Source: Halomonas lysinitropha
GTDB taxonomy: Bacteria; Pseudomonadota; Gammaproteobacteria; Pseudomonadales; Halomonadaceae
Direction of reading: 5' to 3'
DNA length: 64,000 nt
Assembly: GCF_902500215.1 (NCBI RefSeq)
Contig: NZ_CABVOU010000041.1
Coordinates: 1 to 64,000, forward strand
Shown: positions 28,338-37,631 of the stretch, piece after piece
Numbering within the stretch: position 1 is the stretch's first letter
Layout of the letters: the number at the start of each line of letters is the position of its first letter
Notes under the pieces: generated by a model
The model's input: the letters and a program-made list of their open reading frames with translations, nothing else
What the model was told of the DNA's origin: nothing
The model's database searches: none
Program-made: the position numbers and the translations under genes

Positions 28338-29556
28338 ATCGCCTGTCGCACGCCTGAAGGCGCTGCCCTTCGAGGTACGTCAGTACCTGCTGATTACCGG
28401 CAACTACTGGGCCTTTACCCTGACCGACGGCGCCCTGCGCATGCTGGTGGTGCTGCATTTCCATCAGCTGGGCTACTCGCCACTGGAAGTGGCCATGCTG
28501 TTCCTCTTCTACGAGGCCTTCGGCGTGGTCACTAACCTGGTGGGAGGCTGGCTGGGGGCGCGCCTGGGTCTCAACCGCACCATGAATGCCGGCCTGGCAC
28601 TGCAGGTCCTGGCCCTGACGATGCTGATGGTGCCTTCCGCGGCCTTGACCGTACCCTGGGTGATGGCGGCCCAGGCGCTCTCGGGCATCGCCAAGGACCT
28701 CAACAAGATGAGTGCCAAGAGCGCGGTCAAGGTGCTGGTGCCCAAGGACAGTGTCAGCGCCCGGAGCGCGCTCTACCGCTGGGTGGCGATCCTTACCGGC
28801 TCCAAGAATGCGCTCAAGGGCGCCGGCTTCTTCCTCGGCGGTGTGCTGCTGACGCTGATCGGATTCCGTGGCGCCATGGTGATCATGGCCGTGATGCTCA
28901 TGGTGGTGCTGGGGCTGTCGCTCTGGCGGCTTCGGGCGGATCTTGGCCGTCAGAAGCGCAAGCCGAAGTTCACCGAGGTGTTCTCCAAGTCACGCGCCAT
29001 CAACGTGCTTTCCGCGGCGCGGCTGTGCCTGTTCGCCTCCCGGGACGTCTGGTTCGTGGTGGCCCTGCCGGTATTCCTCTATGACCAGCACGGCTGGAGC
29101 CACTGGACGGTGGGCGGCCTGCTGGCCATCTGGGTGATCGGCTACGGTGGCGTGCAGACCCAGGCGCCTCGCCTGACCGGTCTGATCAAGAGCGGCCCCC
29201 GGGCCGTCACGGCGTTCTGGGCGCTGGCGCTGGCCGGCCTGCCGGCGATGCTGGCGATGTTGCCCCTCGCCGAGGTGGGCTGGTTGGTGGCAGGGCTGCT
29301 GGTCTTCGGCGTGCTGTTTGCCATCAACTCCAGCTGGCACAGCTACCTGATCGTCCACTACGCACGGGCCGATGGTGTCTCCATGGACGTCGGCTTCTAT
29401 TACATGGCCAATGCCATGGGGCGCCTGCTGGGTACCTTGCTCTCCGGTTGGGTCTATCAGGTCCACGGACTCGCGGCCTGCCTGTGGATCTCCTCGGCCC
29501 TGGTGGCAGCCAGCGCCCTGATGGCCCTGGCGCTGCCGCGGGAGGCCACTGCCTGA
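28330..29556 (+). CDS. arsJ: Organoarsenical (1-arseno-3-phosphoglycerate) exporter ArsJ
   Basis: 408 residues, MFS-type with about twelve membrane segments. The N-terminus ([20 protein letters not shown]) and the segment [20 protein letters not shown] match ArsJ. It removes the unstable arsenate ester made by the preceding enzyme, a net arsenate efflux. GTG start at 28330 overlaps the GAPDH stop. Confidence 0.92.
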   Translation: MVESPVARLKALPFEVRQYLLITGNYWAFTLTDGALRMLVVLHFHQLGYSPLEVAMLFLFYEAFGVVTNLVGGWLGARLGLNRTMNAGLALQVLALTMLMVPSAALTVPWVMAAQALSGIAKDLNKMSAKSAVKVLVPKDSVSARSALYRWVAILTGSKNALKGAGFFLGGVLLTLIGFRGAMVIMAVMLMVVLGLSLWRLRADLGRQKRKPKFTEVFSKSRAINVLSAARLCLFASRDVWFVVALPVFLYDQHGWSHWTVGGLLAIWVIGYGGVQTQAPRLTGLIKSGPRAVTAFWALALAGLPAMLAMLPLAEVGWLVAGLLVFGVLFAINSSWHSYLIVHYARADGVSMDVGFYYMANAMGRLLGTLLSGWVYQVHGLAACLWISSALVAASALMALALPREATA

Positions 29557-29656
29557 AGTGCATCGCATCGGCATAACACGACCAGGTGCCGCTGTCGGCC
29601 GTTCAGGCTTTGGCGTAACATGAGTTTTTTATTTTTTTACCGCGAGAGGATAGCTC

Positions 29657-30010
29657 TTGACCCCGCTCGACCCCGCAAGACTGTTCAAGTGCCTGGGCGA
29701 CGAGACGCGCCTGATGCTGACGCTGCTGATTCGCCGCGAGGAGGAGCTTTGCGTCTGCGAGATGACCCACGCCCTGCAGGAATCCCAGCCCAAGGTGTCG
29801 CGGCACCTGGCTCAGCTGCGCAACTGCGGCCTGCTCAGCGATCGTCGCGAGGGCCAGTGGGTCTACTATCGCCTCTCAGATGCGCTGCCGGACTGGATCA
29901 GCGAGGTTCTTCTGGCCGCCGAGAAGGGTCAGAACGAGCGCCTCTCGAGCCTTCAGGTTCGCCTATCCAACATGGGCAACCGGCCCGAGCGTCGTCTGGC
30001 GATGTGCTGA
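29657..30010 (+). CDS. arsR: ArsR/SmtB family arsenic-responsive repressor
   Basis: 117 residues. A winged helix with recognition region ESQPKVSRHLAQLRNCGLL, preceded by ELCVCE with Cys32 and Cys34, the arsenite-binding pair of ArsR. TTG 29657 is the likely start, with GAGAGGA just before it and the protein then starting as the family does. It lies 100 bases after arsJ. The two palindromes at arsC and ACR3 are its likely targets; none was seen at its own start. Confidence 0.9.
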   Translation: MTPLDPARLFKCLGDETRLMLTLLIRREEELCVCEMTHALQESQPKVSRHLAQLRNCGLLSDRREGQWVYYRLSDALPDWISEVLLAAEKGQNERLSSLQVRLSNMGNRPERRLAMC

Positions 30011-30169
30011 GACGCCCTCGGCGTTTCCTGTCTTTTCATCGGCCGACTCGCTCTCCCCCGCCTGCTACCATTTCGACTAGCCTTGAAGCAACCTGCTGGA
30101 TCCTGTCACGAGCGGTAGCTGCGTCATTGCGCTTCTGGAGGATCATGGCGTTTGCCGGAGTGTTCACAC

Positions 30170-31112
30170 GTGGAATTCAAGGATTACTACCAGGTACTCG
30201 GTGTGACGAAGACTGCGACCACCGAGGACATCAAGAAGGCCTATCGCAAGCTGGCCCGCAAGTATCATCCCGATGTCAGCAAGGAGCCCGAAGCCGAACA
30301 GCGGATGCAGGAAATCAACGAGGCCAAGGCGGTGCTGACCGATCCGGAGAAGCGTCTCGCCTATGACCAGTTGGCCGAGCAGTACCGCTCGGGCCAGGAC
30401 TTCCAGCCTCCGCCGGACTGGGATGCAGGCTTCGAATACAGCGGTCGCGGTTTCGAGGAGGCCGATCTCGGAGAGTTCAGTGACTTCTTTGCCAACCTGT
30501 TTGGCCAGGGTGGCCGATCAGGCCCGGGAAGGCGCGCCTATCAGATGCGCGGTGAGGATCGTCACGCCAAGGTCTTCATTGACCTGGCTGATGCCTTCCA
30601 GGGCGCGAGCCGGACGATCACCTTGCAAGTGCCCGAGGTCGACGCGCAGGGGCGCGTGGTCTCCCGGGATCACAGCCTCAACGTGCGCATTCCCCGTGGG
30701 GTGAAGGAGGACCAGCATATCCGGCTCGCCGGCCAGGGCAGTCCGGGCATGGGAGGTGGCCCGGCGGGGGGATCTGTACCTGGAGATTCACTTCACGCCG
30801 GACAAGCGTTATCGAGTCGAGGGGCGCGATGTCTATCAAACGGTGCCGGTGGCGCCCTGGGAAGCCGCTCTGGGTGCCAGCATCGAGACCCCGACCCCGT
30901 CGGGCGTGATAAAGCTCAAGGTACCGGCCGGGTCACAGACCGGTCGTCGATTGCGCCTGAAGGGTCGTGGTATCCCCGGACCGGAACCGGGGGATCTCTA
31001 CGTGGAACTCGAGGTGGTGCTGCCCCCGGCCGATACCGACAAGGCAAGGGAGCTCTATGAAACCATGGCGCATGAGCTCGCTTTCGACCCGCGCCAACGG
31101 AGAGGAGGCTAG
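30170..31112 (+). pseudogene. cbpA: Curved DNA-binding protein CbpA, interrupted by a +1 frameshift
   Basis: The N-terminal J domain ([12 protein letters not shown] in YHPDVSKE) and Gly/Phe linker read from GTG 30170 through [21 protein letters not shown]. The frame then breaks at a run of six G (30766-30771). The C-terminal client-binding part continues in another frame ([16 protein letters not shown] to FDPRQRRGG, ending 31112). Removing one G restores a full-length DnaJ-like co-chaperone of about 313 residues that aligns to E. coli CbpA throughout. Mutation, sequencing error and slippage are all possible. It is paired with cbpM. Confidence 0.88.
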
Positions 31113-31115
31113 GCC

Positions 31116-31430
31116 ATGGCTCAGCAGCGTACCGTCAGCGGTGAACTCATCGACGAGGCGACCCTCACTCTCGAGGATCTGGCGAGGGCCTGCGCGGTAG
31201 ACACCGACTGGGTCATCGAGCGCATAGAGAGCGGCCTGCTGGCCGACGGTTCACCCTATGTGGCGAGCTGGCGCTTTACCAGTCATGACCTGACCCGTGC
31301 TCGACGCATGTGTCAACTGGAGCGTGACTTCGAGGCTGCGCCCGAGCTTGCCGCTCTGGCGACCGATCTGATCGAGGAGAACCAGCGCCTGAAGGCGCGG
31401 TTGCGGGCCGCTGGGCTGGTTGACGATTGA
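31116..31430 (+). CDS. cbpM: Chaperone modulatory protein CbpM
   Basis: 104 residues, MerR-like N-terminal part (LTLEDLARACAVDTDWVIERIESGLL) with a C-terminal helix (ATDLIEENQRLKARLRAAG). CbpM binds the J domain of CbpA and inhibits it. Three bases after the cbpA stop, GAGGAGGC lies upstream. An intact cbpM beside a frameshifted cbpA suggests the frameshift is recent or not real. Confidence 0.9.
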   Translation: MAQQRTVSGELIDEATLTLEDLARACAVDTDWVIERIESGLLADGSPYVASWRFTSHDLTRARRMCQLERDFEAAPELAALATDLIEENQRLKARLRAAGLVDD

Positions 31431-31598
31431 GCCTCTTTCAGGCGGCTCATCACCCATTGTCAAGGTCATGGAGGCCAGCCAGTCGTGGAAGCGCTCCATG
31501 AGCGCCAAGGCCATGGTGGCGTCACGCTCCCTTGGGACGGCGAGAATGCCCTGGGGGCTCTCACCGGACGGGGATGGCGTCTTATGAGTGCCCACGTA

Positions 31599-32393
31599 CT
31601 AGCCCAGCGAAACATCCAGGAACAGCATCAGCACCAAGCCTACCGAGAGGCCCAGGGTTGCCTTGTTCTGGTGACCACTGCGGTGGGTCTCGGGAATGAT
31701 CTCGTGGCTGATGACATAGAGCATCGCGCCGGCGGCGAAGGCCAGCCCCCAGGGAAGCAGAACCTGTGACATGCTGACGACGCCCGCCCCCAGAAGACCA
31801 CCCAGCGGTTCGACCAGTCCGGTAAGGGAGGCAATGATCCACGATCGCCAGCGTGAATAGCCCTCCCCGAGTAGCGCTACCGCCACTGCCAGGCCTTCCG
31901 GCATGTTCTGGAGGCCGATGCCGAGGGCAAGCGGTAATCCTCCCTCGCGGCCTCCCGCACCGAAGGCCACGCCGACGGCCAGGCCCTCTGGCAGGTTGTG
32001 GATCGTGATGGCAATGATGAACAGCCAGACGCGGCGAAGCGATGCCGCCTCCGGCCCTTCACGCCCCTGCTCGAAATGCTCGTGGGGAAGTCGCTCGTTC
32101 AGCAGGGCGATCAGCCCCATCCCCATCAGTATGGCCGCACAGGCAATAGCGGCAGGCACGACGGTACCGCCATAGCGCAGCTCAGAGGCATCCAGGGAGG
32201 GGATGATCAGGGAAAAGAAGGACGCCGCCAGCATGACACCCGCGGCGAAACCGAGCGCCAGATCGCGGATACCGCGATTGGGCGTCTTGCTGATCAGGAC
32301 GGGAAGTGCCCCGATGGCCGTCATCGAGCCGGCGACGAGACTACCCAGGAACCCGAGCATGACGGGTGACATATCTTCCATAATGCTGCTCAT
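31599..32393 (-). CDS. ZIP family metal transporter
   Basis: 264 residues, about eight membrane segments. Metal-site motifs HNLPEGLAVGVAFG, QNMPEGLAVAVAL and SHEIIPETHRSGHQ are those of the GufA/ZIP group, which imports zinc and other divalent ions. Start taken at ATG 32393; a TTG six codons upstream is possible. It converges with cbpM across 168 bases that hold no gene I can support. Confidence 0.9.
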   Translation of the reverse strand: MSSIMEDMSPVMLGFLGSLVAGSMTAIGALPVLISKTPNRGIRDLALGFAAGVMLAASFFSLIIPSLDASELRYGGTVVPAAIACAAILMGMGLIALLNERLPHEHFEQGREGPEAASLRRVWLFIIAITIHNLPEGLAVGVAFGAGGREGGLPLALGIGLQNMPEGLAVAVALLGEGYSRWRSWIIASLTGLVEPLGGLLGAGVVSMSQVLLPWGLAFAAGAMLYVISHEIIPETHRSGHQNKATLGLSVGLVLMLFLDVSLG

Positions 32394-32417
32394 GTGGATG
32401 AATACGGCCAAGAGGTA

Positions 32418-33425
32418 TCACGGAGCCGTCTCGCTGGGGGGGAGGGTATCCGGAATCAATTTGCTCGGCACCCAGTTCAGGTAGGCCACCATGCCGAACA
32501 GCTCGACCAGCGACTGGAAGACGATGACCACCACGGCAGCGTGCCAGGCCTCGGGCAGGGTCAAGGCGATGGGCAGTACCACGAAGGAGTTGCGCGTGCC
32601 GAAGCTGAAGGTCAGGGTCCTGGCGGAACGTGTCGGTAGCCGGAAAAGCCCCCCGAGCGTCTTGCCCAGTAAGGCGGCGAAGACCAGGTAGCCGATGAAG
32701 ATCAGCAATACCTGCATCAACACTCCGCTGAGGCCGGCCACCGTCGTTACCTGTGATGCCGCGATGACAAAGACAACCAGTGCGAGCAATGGCACGGGCA
32801 GTATACCCAGGCCATGCACCAGCCGTCTGGCATTGAGGCTGCGCTCGGCCAGACGCTCGGTCACCCAGGCCAGGGCCAGGGGAGTAAGGATCAAACCCGC
32901 AAAGGCGTTGAGCAGGTGGCGGCTGATCGCGGCCTGAAACCACTCCGCGCCCAGGAAGAGCCAGAGATAGGCGGGCAAGGCCAGCAACTGCACCAGCAAC
33001 AGCACCGGTGTGGCGGCGATCGCCCGGCCGGTGTCGCCCTTGCCCAGGTGGGTGAAGCTGATAAACCAGTCGGTACAGGGGACGAGCAGCACCAGCAGTA
33101 CGCCGGCCTGCACGGCCGTCGACACGGGCATCATGGCCATCAGTCCGCCCAGCACCAGGGGAATCACCGCGAAGTTGCCGAGCATCAGGGCCGCCAGGAA
33201 ACGCCAATCCTTGAGGCCCTGACCGATCCGCGTCAGCGGAACCTGGGTGAAGGTGGCATAGAGCAGAGCACCGAGCAGTGGCCAGAGGAAGGCTTCCAGC
33301 CGCGCTGCTGTATCGGGATGACTCAGCCCGCTGGCCAGGCCCGCCAGGATGCAGGTCAGATAGATCCAGGATTGTCGACGTTCCATCCAATCGCGCATGG
33401 GGCTGCATCCGTCTGACTTGGACAT
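32418..33425 (-). CDS. Bile acid:sodium symporter-fold permease, ACR3-related
   Basis: 335 residues, about ten membrane segments. LLVLLVPCTDWFISFTHLGKGD contains the Pro-Cys pair at the position equivalent to the essential Cys of ACR3 arsenite permeases, and FSFGTRNSFVVLPIAL is typical of the BASS fold. In this context it is probably a second arsenic-type efflux protein, but substrate is an inference. It lies 24 bases upstream of the ZIP gene on the same strand. The start may instead be the Met at 33398. Confidence 0.75.
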   Translation of the reverse strand: MSKSDGCSPMRDWMERRQSWIYLTCILAGLASGLSHPDTAARLEAFLWPLLGALLYATFTQVPLTRIGQGLKDWRFLAALMLGNFAVIPLVLGGLMAMMPVSTAVQAGVLLVLLVPCTDWFISFTHLGKGDTGRAIAATPVLLLVQLLALPAYLWLFLGAEWFQAAISRHLLNAFAGLILTPLALAWVTERLAERSLNARRLVHGLGILPVPLLALVVFVIAASQVTTVAGLSGVLMQVLLIFIGYLVFAALLGKTLGGLFRLPTRSARTLTFSFGTRNSFVVLPIALTLPEAWHAAVVVIVFQSLVELFGMVAYLNWVPSKLIPDTLPPSETAP

Positions 33426-33516
33426 CACGATGTCGTGTCACTGTCATCGAGGGTTCATGGAAGCTGGCTAGGTTGGAAGCGTATCAACGAACCCTTTCAG
33501 CATCGGAGGTAATCTC

Positions 33517-34113
33517 ATGATCAAACCTGCCGTCCTGCCGCTGATAGCAGCCAGCCTGCTTAGCACCACAGCCGCCCAGGCCCAGAACGTATTCGACTAC
33601 CCACAGACCGAGGACGCGCCAGCGACCTTCCATGTGGTCAATGAAATACCCGCCGGTGGCTTTACCAAGTACGAGATCAATGCCGACCAGGGTCAGCTGA
33701 TCGTCGACCGCTATGTGTCGATGCCAGTGCGCTATCCGGCGAACTATGGTTCGATCACCAGCTCGGCCGGCGGCGATGGCGACCCGCTGGATGCCCTGGT
33801 GATCACGCGTGACGCCATCTACCCCGGCGCGGTGATCAAGGTGAAGCCGATCGGCGTGCTGCGCATGATCGATGACGGCGAGGCCGACGACAAGATCATC
33901 GCGGTTCCCGCCGATGACGTCGATCCTACCTACGCCGATATCGATGGCATGGACGATCTGCCGGGCATGGAAGTCGAGCGCCTGAACGCGTTCTTCCGCG
34001 TCTACAAGGACCTGCCGGACGGTGGTGACATCGAACTCAACGGTTTCGGCGATGCCAGCGAGGCTCGTGAGATCCTGGCTCAGGCCCTGGAAGCCTACCA
34101 GCAGGCCCATTAG
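33517..34113 (+). CDS. Family I inorganic pyrophosphatase with signal peptide
   Basis: 198 residues. An N-terminal signal peptide (LPLIAASLLSTTAAQAQ) precedes a soluble PPase domain with the family signature DGDPLDALV, YGSI and the acidic metal ligands. Cytosolic PPases lack such a leader, so this one should act in the periplasm, splitting PPi to phosphate. CGGAGGTAA precedes ATG 33517. Its place in an oxyanion block next to permeases hints at phosphate scavenging or an arsenate link, neither shown. Confidence 0.88.
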   Translation: MIKPAVLPLIAASLLSTTAAQAQNVFDYPQTEDAPATFHVVNEIPAGGFTKYEINADQGQLIVDRYVSMPVRYPANYGSITSSAGGDGDPLDALVITRDAIYPGAVIKVKPIGVLRMIDDGEADDKIIAVPADDVDPTYADIDGMDDLPGMEVERLNAFFRVYKDLPDGGDIELNGFGDASEAREILAQALEAYQQAH

Positions 34114-34401
34114 AACTGACGGCTAACCTGAGAAAGCCCCGTAAATTCAGCGGCCAGCGGCGATGCTGGCCGCTGGAGCTCGGTCATTTAAGGCTAATCA
34201 AGGCAGGCCCATCATTTCAGACCCCCGTTTCCGAAGCGCTCGAATACGGAGGTTGCTGATGCGCATGCGGCGCCATCCAAACCATGCTTCCCCTCGTCGT
34301 GGAGGTCATAACCCAACGACGAAGAACAGTTTTACTGTGCACATGACGGCGATGTAGCCAAGTTGGGTTTGTTGCTCGGCTTCTCGGCCAACATGCTGCG
34401 C
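34114..34401. other. Gene-poor 288-base gap
   Basis: Apart from a perfect hairpin at 34148-34175, I see no supported gene, RNA or repeat. The segment 34200-34400 reads without clear codon bias in any frame and has no match I recognise; it could be a remnant of a lost insertion. Confidence 0.5.
34148..34175 (+). terminator. Perfect 11-bp hairpin after the pyrophosphatase gene
   Basis: CAGCGGCCAGC (34148-34158) pairs with GCTGGCCGCTG (34165-34175), loop of six. No T-run follows. It lies 35 bases after the stop and probably marks the end of this transcript. Confidence 0.6.
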
Positions 34402-34638
34402 TCACGCCTTCAGCATGGTCTCGATCTTGTCGCGGTTCGGCACGCTGCCGCTATGAACGAGCTTGCCGTCGATGGCCACACCAGGCGTCGACATGACCTT
34501 GTAGCCCATGATGCTGGCCGGATCGGTCACCTTTTCCACCTCGACCTCGATGCCCAGCTCACTGGCTACCGCCTGGAATTCCTCGGCGGTGTTGACGCAC
34601 TTCTTGCAGCCGGTGCCCAGAACCTCGATCTTCTTCAT
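34402..34638 (-). CDS. Small thioredoxin-like protein
   Basis: 78 residues. GTGCKKC (Cys11, Cys14) lies after the first strand, and the cis-Pro region STPGVAIDGK is present; this is the TM0996/MTH895-like minimal thioredoxin. AAGGAGCAAGAC precedes ATG 34638. It is encoded 17 bases after the permease gene, a pairing common in arsenic clusters, and may supply reducing power or pass a metalloid to the permease. Confidence 0.9.
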   Translation of the reverse strand: MKKIEVLGTGCKKCVNTAEEFQAVASELGIEVEVEKVTDPASIMGYKVMSTPGVAIDGKLVHSGSVPNRDKIETMLKA

Positions 34639-34655
34639 GTCTTGCTCCTTTCCGT

Positions 34656-35666
34656 TTAGTGAAAACCGCTGAACAGCCAGGGGCTCAGCAGGTTGATCAG
34701 CCAACCAACGATCATGAAGTTGGCCAGCAGGATGACGAAGATGGTGGCCAGCAGACGCCACTGCATGACCTGCTTGAGCATGATGAATTCGGGAAAGCTG
34801 GCCGCCACGGTGCTCATGCAGAAGGCCAGGGTTGTACCCACCGGCAGGCCCTTGAGGATCAGGCTCTCCATCACCGGAATGACGCCGGTGGCGTTGGAAT
34901 ACAGGGGGAGACCGGCAAATACGGCTGCCGGGACGTTCCACCACTGGCCGCTGCCGAGGTGGTCGGCGAACCAGCCATCCGGCACGAAGCCGTGAAGGGC
35001 AGCGCCCAGGCCGACGCCGATGATCACCCATTTCCAGATCCGCCCGACGATCTCCTTGAGCTCGTCCCGGGCAAAGTCGTGGCGGTCCTTCAGGGTGAGG
35101 AAGGGAGCTTCGGGGGCGGTCTCGTCACCTTGGGGCGTTTCGGCGGCCTGCTGGTAGGCCTTGGCGGCGAAATCCTTCAGCCAGCGCTCGCCCTTGATGG
35201 CATCGAGCACCATGCCGCCGCCGATGCCCACCGCCATGCCGATCACGACATAGACCATAGTGAACTCCCAGCCCAGCAGGCTCCACAGCATGATCACCGC
35301 CACCTCGTTGATGATCGGCGAGGTGAACAGGAAGGCCATGGTGATGCCCAGTGGAATACCGGCGCTGGTGAAGCCCAGAAACAGCGGGATGCTCGAGCAG
35401 GAGCAGAAGGGCGTGATGGCGCCGAAGCCGGCGCCCAGGCCATAGCCCGCCAGGCGGGGTTTCTGCTGGATATAATGGCGAACGCGCTCCAGGTTCAGGG
35501 AAGCGCGCATCAGCGCGATGATATAGATCATCACCACCAGCAGCGCGAAGATCTTGGTGGTGTCTTCGACGAAGAAGTGTAGCGAGGTGCCGAGCTTGCT
35601 CTCGGGATCCAGACCGGCCAACCCGTAGACCAGCCAGTCGGCCAACCCGGTAAAGACCTCCAGCAT
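34656..35666 (-). CDS. YraQ/ArsP-type permease
   Basis: 336 residues with about eight to ten membrane helices. TPFCSCSSIPLFLGF near residue 85 is the conserved Cys motif of the DUF318 permeases that include the organoarsenical exporter ArsP, and SPIINEVAVIM follows. Two halves are joined by a soluble linker (about 175-215). In an arsenic block beside a thioredoxin it is probably a thiol-dependent metalloid exporter; the exact substrate is inferred. Confidence 0.85.
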   Translation of the reverse strand: MLEVFTGLADWLVYGLAGLDPESKLGTSLHFFVEDTTKIFALLVVMIYIIALMRASLNLERVRHYIQQKPRLAGYGLGAGFGAITPFCSCSSIPLFLGFTSAGIPLGITMAFLFTSPIINEVAVIMLWSLLGWEFTMVYVVIGMAVGIGGGMVLDAIKGERWLKDFAAKAYQQAAETPQGDETAPEAPFLTLKDRHDFARDELKEIVGRIWKWVIIGVGLGAALHGFVPDGWFADHLGSGQWWNVPAAVFAGLPLYSNATGVIPVMESLILKGLPVGTTLAFCMSTVAASFPEFIMLKQVMQWRLLATIFVILLANFMIVGWLINLLSPWLFSGFH

Positions 35667-35760
35667 GTCTTTGACTCCTGTCTCATGAGTGTCGCTAATC
35701 AGAAGACGCAGGAGTCGGCAAAAAGATACTCACCCAGCGTTTTTCGAACTGGCCGGTGCT

Positions 35761-36339
35761 CTAAGAGAGGTCCCTCAGCTCTTCGGCCTTGTGGCAGCAG
35801 ACGTGGCCCTCGGCGTCGAAGACGATGTCACACTGCTCGATCAGCCGTTCACGCAGCCGTTGCCGTGCCCGGCGTAGCCGCGCCTTGGTGGCCGGAAGGC
35901 CTAAACTATGGTTTTGGGCATAGTCTGCCTGTCTGTTCCCTTCGAGATCGCAGCGCTGCAGGATGTCTTGATCCTCCTGCGACAGGTGGGGAAGGGCTCG
36001 AGCGATGCAGTCGGCGAGGCTACCCAGTGGTGCCGGCGGAGTATTGTCCGCCGGCATTTCGGGCGGGTTGCCGTCAATCAGCTGCCCGGTGCGGCGCTGA
36101 TCGTCGATCCATTGATTGCGGGCCACGCGGAAAAGCCAAGCGCGCGGTTTTCTCAGCTCACAGAACTGGTCGCGATGTATCAGCGCTTTGGCATAGACAC
36201 GCTGCAAGAGGTCGTCTGCGTCTTCTCGGTCGCCGCAGTGGCGGATCAGGAAGCGCTGCAGCTCGCGGTGATGCTCCCACCAGGCAGACTCGACGCAAGG
36301 CGCCGAGCGTTGCGGCGTCTTCGTGACAGCTCGGCTCAC
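35761..36339 (-). CDS. SigZ-like ECF RNA polymerase sigma factor
   Basis: 192 residues. Region 2 (QRFLIRHCGDREDADDLLQRVYAKAL, read in two parts, then FRVARNQWIDDQRR) and region 4 (LSQEDQDILQRCDLEGNRQADYAQ) are recognisable. The tail DAEGHVCCHKAEE holds a Cys-Cys-His cluster, as in SigZ-type factors, and could sense thiol-reactive metal. GTG 36339 is chosen because it overlaps the preceding thiolase stop (GTGA); a GTG at 36384 also reads in frame. No anti-sigma gene is adjacent. It lies 94 bases upstream of the permease/thioredoxin pair and may control it. Confidence 0.78.
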   Translation of the reverse strand: MSRAVTKTPQRSAPCVESAWWEHHRELQRFLIRHCGDREDADDLLQRVYAKALIHRDQFCELRKPRAWLFRVARNQWIDDQRRTGQLIDGNPPEMPADNTPPAPLGSLADCIARALPHLSQEDQDILQRCDLEGNRQADYAQNHSLGLPATKARLRRARQRLRERLIEQCDIVFDAEGHVCCHKAEELRDLS

Positions 36340-37520
36340 AGACGTTCCAGCGCCAGGGCGATGCCCTGCCCGCCACCGATACACAGGGTGACGATGCCGC
36401 GGCGCTCGCCATTGCGTTGCATGGCATGCAGCAGGCGGGTGGTCAGCACCGCGCCACTGGCGCCGATGGGATGGCCGTGGGCGATGGCACCGCCCTCGAC
36501 GTTGACGATCTCTTCCGGCAGGCCGAGTTCGCGCTGGCAGGCCAGGGCGATGGCGGCGAAGGCCTCGTTGATCTCCACACGATCCAGGTCGCTCACCGAC
36601 CAGCCGGCGCGTTCGAGGGCCTGCTTGACCGCCGGCACCGGGCCGATGCCGAAGTAGTCAGGATCCACGGCGCCGACGCCGAAGGCCACGAGTCGGGCCA
36701 TGGGGGCGAGGCCCTGCTTGTCGGCCCAGTCGCGCTCGGCGACGATCATCGCCGAGGCACCGCTGTTCAGTCCCGGCGCATTACCCGCGGTGATGGTGCC
36801 GTCCTTGCGGAAGGCGGGCTTGAGCTTCGCGAGGGATTCGGCGGTGGTGTCGCCGCGGTTGTGCTCGTCGCGAGCGAACGTAGTGGTGCCCTTGCGCGTG
36901 GTGAGCTCCACGGGAGCGATCTCGGCGTCGAAGTGGCCGGCTTCCTGGGCCTTCGAGAAATTGAGCTGGGAGCGTAGCGCCCAGGCGTCCTGGTCGTCCC
37001 GGGAGATGCTGTAGCGGCTGACCAGGTCCTCGGTATGCCAGCCGGCGTGCTTGTTGCTGAAGGCGTCGTTCAGCCCGTCGAGCAGCATGCTGTCGAACAT
37101 GGTCACGTCACCCATGCGCGCCCCCCATCGGCCCTGGGGAAGCACATAGGGGGCGCGGTCCATGTTCTCCATGCCGCCGGCGATGGCGCAGTCGGCCATG
37201 CCGCTCCAGATCTCCATGGCGGCATTGGCCACCGCCTGGGCGCCGGAGCCACAGACGCGGTTGACAGTGAGCGCCGGGACCTCCACCGGCAGCCCGCCGG
37301 CGATGCCGGCTTGGCGACCGGAGTTCATCCGGCAGCCTGCCTGGATGACGTGCCCCATGATCAGCGACTGGACCTTGTCGGGGGCCAAGCCGGATCGAGA
37401 CAGGGTTTCCTGAATGACCCGCGCCCCCAGGTCCGTGGCGAGGGTGTCCTTGAGGCTGCCGGCGTAGGTGCCGATGGCGGTACGTACGGGCTGGCAGATG
37501 ACGACGTCGCGAGATGGCAT
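36336..37520 (-). CDS. Acetyl-CoA C-acetyltransferase (thiolase)
   Basis: 394 residues. Nucleophile Cys90 in NRVCGSGAQ, His in AHGHPIGASGA and the second Cys in CIGGGQGIA give the full thiolase triad. It condenses or cleaves acetoacetyl-CoA, in PHB or acid metabolism. Its stop overlaps the sigma factor start. Nothing ties it to arsenic, so it looks like a metabolic gene within the block. Confidence 0.93.
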   Translation of the reverse strand: MPSRDVVICQPVRTAIGTYAGSLKDTLATDLGARVIQETLSRSGLAPDKVQSLIMGHVIQAGCRMNSGRQAGIAGGLPVEVPALTVNRVCGSGAQAVANAAMEIWSGMADCAIAGGMENMDRAPYVLPQGRWGARMGDVTMFDSMLLDGLNDAFSNKHAGWHTEDLVSRYSISRDDQDAWALRSQLNFSKAQEAGHFDAEIAPVELTTRKGTTTFARDEHNRGDTTAESLAKLKPAFRKDGTITAGNAPGLNSGASAMIVAERDWADKQGLAPMARLVAFGVGAVDPDYFGIGPVPAVKQALERAGWSVSDLDRVEINEAFAAIALACQRELGLPEEIVNVEGGAIAHGHPIGASGAVLTTRLLHAMQRNGERRGIVTLCIGGGQGIALALERL

Positions 37521-37631
37521 GGTGAAATTCTCGTTATGATAAGGAAATGATCTCGAAGGTGTGGTCCTTGGTATAGCACATCACTGGCATCGTCACCGTG
37601 ATACATATCAAGCTCAGGGCCTGGTGACGGT

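Noticed and set aside
31251..31595. Minus-strand frame between cbpM and the ZIP gene (about 114 codons)
   Set aside because: Codon use looks partly gene-like (landmark LALMERFHDWLASMTL), but it overlaps cbpM, has no family and no ribosome site; possibly a gene remnant, not called.
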